Below, one piece after another: positions 63,286 to 64,000 of a stretch of DNA of 64,000 bases (positions are counted from its first letter, which is position 1; the number at the start of each line of letters is the position of its first letter). The stretch spans positions 26,116,069-26,180,068 of the forward strand of contig OW203993.1 of the NCBI GenBank assembly GCA_934047225.1, in the 5' to 3' direction. The translations under genes and the position numbers were made by a program. The notes beneath the pieces were generated by a model that saw only the letters and a program-made list of their open reading frames with translations, was not told where the DNA came from and made no database searches. This stretch comes from Ypsolopha sequella. Its lineage: Eukaryota > Arthropoda > Insecta > Lepidoptera > Ypsolophidae.

Positions 63286-64000
63286 TTAAATTTTCATCAT
63301 TATCATAGGAAGTGTGATTTTATTAAAAACCCACACCTCACTTAGTAACAATATCCCTTCTGGTTGATGGGATGTTGAAGATGTTGTCATCGGTCTTCGT
63401 TCAGCCATCTCGACGTCAGGTGCAGGTGAATACTGTTGCTGTCCTTGTTGTATGATTTGTAGTTTTGCATAACATTTTCTCCATAGAATTGCAGTGGTGA
63501 TTATTATAATGAGGATCCATATAATCATAGTTGTGGTAAGCATGAAACTTGGATCGTTCTTGACTTCTTGTAAGTTTCGTAGTCGTTGAATTTGTTGCTT
63601 CATATGTTCCTCGTCTTTATTGAAGGCTTGATTTGGTCCATTCGCTGCATATGTAGCTCAGGTACTCGCAGTATTTCATCAGGTGTCTCGATTGCTTCGA
63701 TAACGTGTTATTTGAATTTGATGCGACAATTTTCGTTGCGAATCAACACAGACCCTTTGATTGTGGTTTGTCTTAATCCTGTCTTGCATTGTACTTCTAT
63801 TTTTTCAGTTTCAGAAGTGTAAGCTAAGTAGATATTATTGCTTATCTTTGCCCATTGTTCTGCGGGACAGTGTATTGTTGTCAGGTTACAAGTTTGTTCT
63901 TCAAATTTTATTATATTTTCTTCACAAGGTGACAGTTTGGTTACTTGTTTGGTGCATATGTAGTCGTCGACCTTCATGCAGTCGGTCGCTTCATATACCT
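63286..64000 (-). pseudogene. Envelope C-terminal part of the errantivirus, runs off the window
   Basis: The frame from the window edge to 63708 is a Cys-containing ectodomain (CTKQVTKLSPCEENI, CNLTTIHCPAEQW). After a stop and a frame change, 63603-63286 encodes a membrane anchor (MIIWILIIIITTAILW) followed by a short basic-then-Gln-rich tail. This is the arrangement of F-type envelope proteins of insect retroelements and is colinear with the LTR downstream. The break between the two frames (63604-63710) makes this copy defective. The 5' part of the gene is outside the window. Confidence 0.7.

Noticed and set aside
1..64000. Bacterial or viral origin of the window
   Set aside because: Spliced genes, eukaryotic transposon families, A+T-rich spacers and polyadenylation signals all point to an insect nuclear genome; virus-like genes are endogenous retroelement remnants.

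Overview
This window looks like a piece of insect, most probably lepidopteran (moth or butterfly), nuclear DNA. It is A+T-rich, has spliced genes, and is packed with repeats of kinds I associate with Lepidoptera: Helitron ends carrying the GCCCGCGACTTCGTCCGCG motif, the 'gagtctgactcgcacttgg' repeat, a LINE ORF1 with a baculovirus FP25-like domain, and Jockey, BEL/Pao, errantivirus and piggyBac elements. I see no convincing single-copy host gene. Nearly every coding stretch is a transposon gene, intact or decayed. Such dense nesting would fit heterochromatin or a W chromosome, but that is inference.

Layout. 1-4.2 kb: inverted-repeat elements and a tiny spliced THAP-domain gene. 4.2-6.1 kb: a Crypton-like tyrosine-recombinase element with one intron and unusual inverted ends. 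6.1-11 kb: a transposase-like C-terminal ORF cut by the 3' LTR of a BEL/Pao-type element that carries a broken F-type envelope gene. 11-16 kb: Jockey ORF1 remnant, a small DUF4817 element with a 12-bp target duplication, a Penelope GIY-YIG remnant, a pogo-like DDE remnant, a MITE and a tRNA-like Pol III unit. 16.9-20.7 kb: transposon A, with inverted ends and a transposase carrying an SDNCCGQNKN motif. 22.2-23.9 kb: decayed copy B of the same family. 24.2-25 kb: CXC and integrase fragments.

25.4-32 kb: an FP25-like LINE ORF1 (+ strand) split by an almost complete Jockey LINE (- strand, flanked by a 24-bp target duplication) and by a second, 5'-truncated copy of that LINE. 32.5-34.8 kb: another Jockey LINE, split by a solo LTR. 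35.3-38.1 kb: a hAT transposon complete but for one in-frame stop. 38.7-40.3 kb: two LINE tails. 41-46.6 kb: fragments on both strands of an uncharacterised family with a PIN-nuclease-like region. 46.6-50.9 kb: transposon C, the best preserved copy of the A/B/C family, with about 70-bp inverted ends and repeated subterminal ACATAACnCCTTCAT boxes. 52-54.8 kb: truncated copia. 55.3-59.4 kb: piggyBac with a SWIM-type gene fragment inside it. 59.7-61.2 kb: Helitron tail with a perfect 82-bp palindrome. 62.4-64 kb: 3' end (LTR and envelope C-terminus) of an errantivirus that runs off the window.

The genes do not form a host pathway. The logic is one of mobile elements inserting into one another, and the nesting gives their relative ages.
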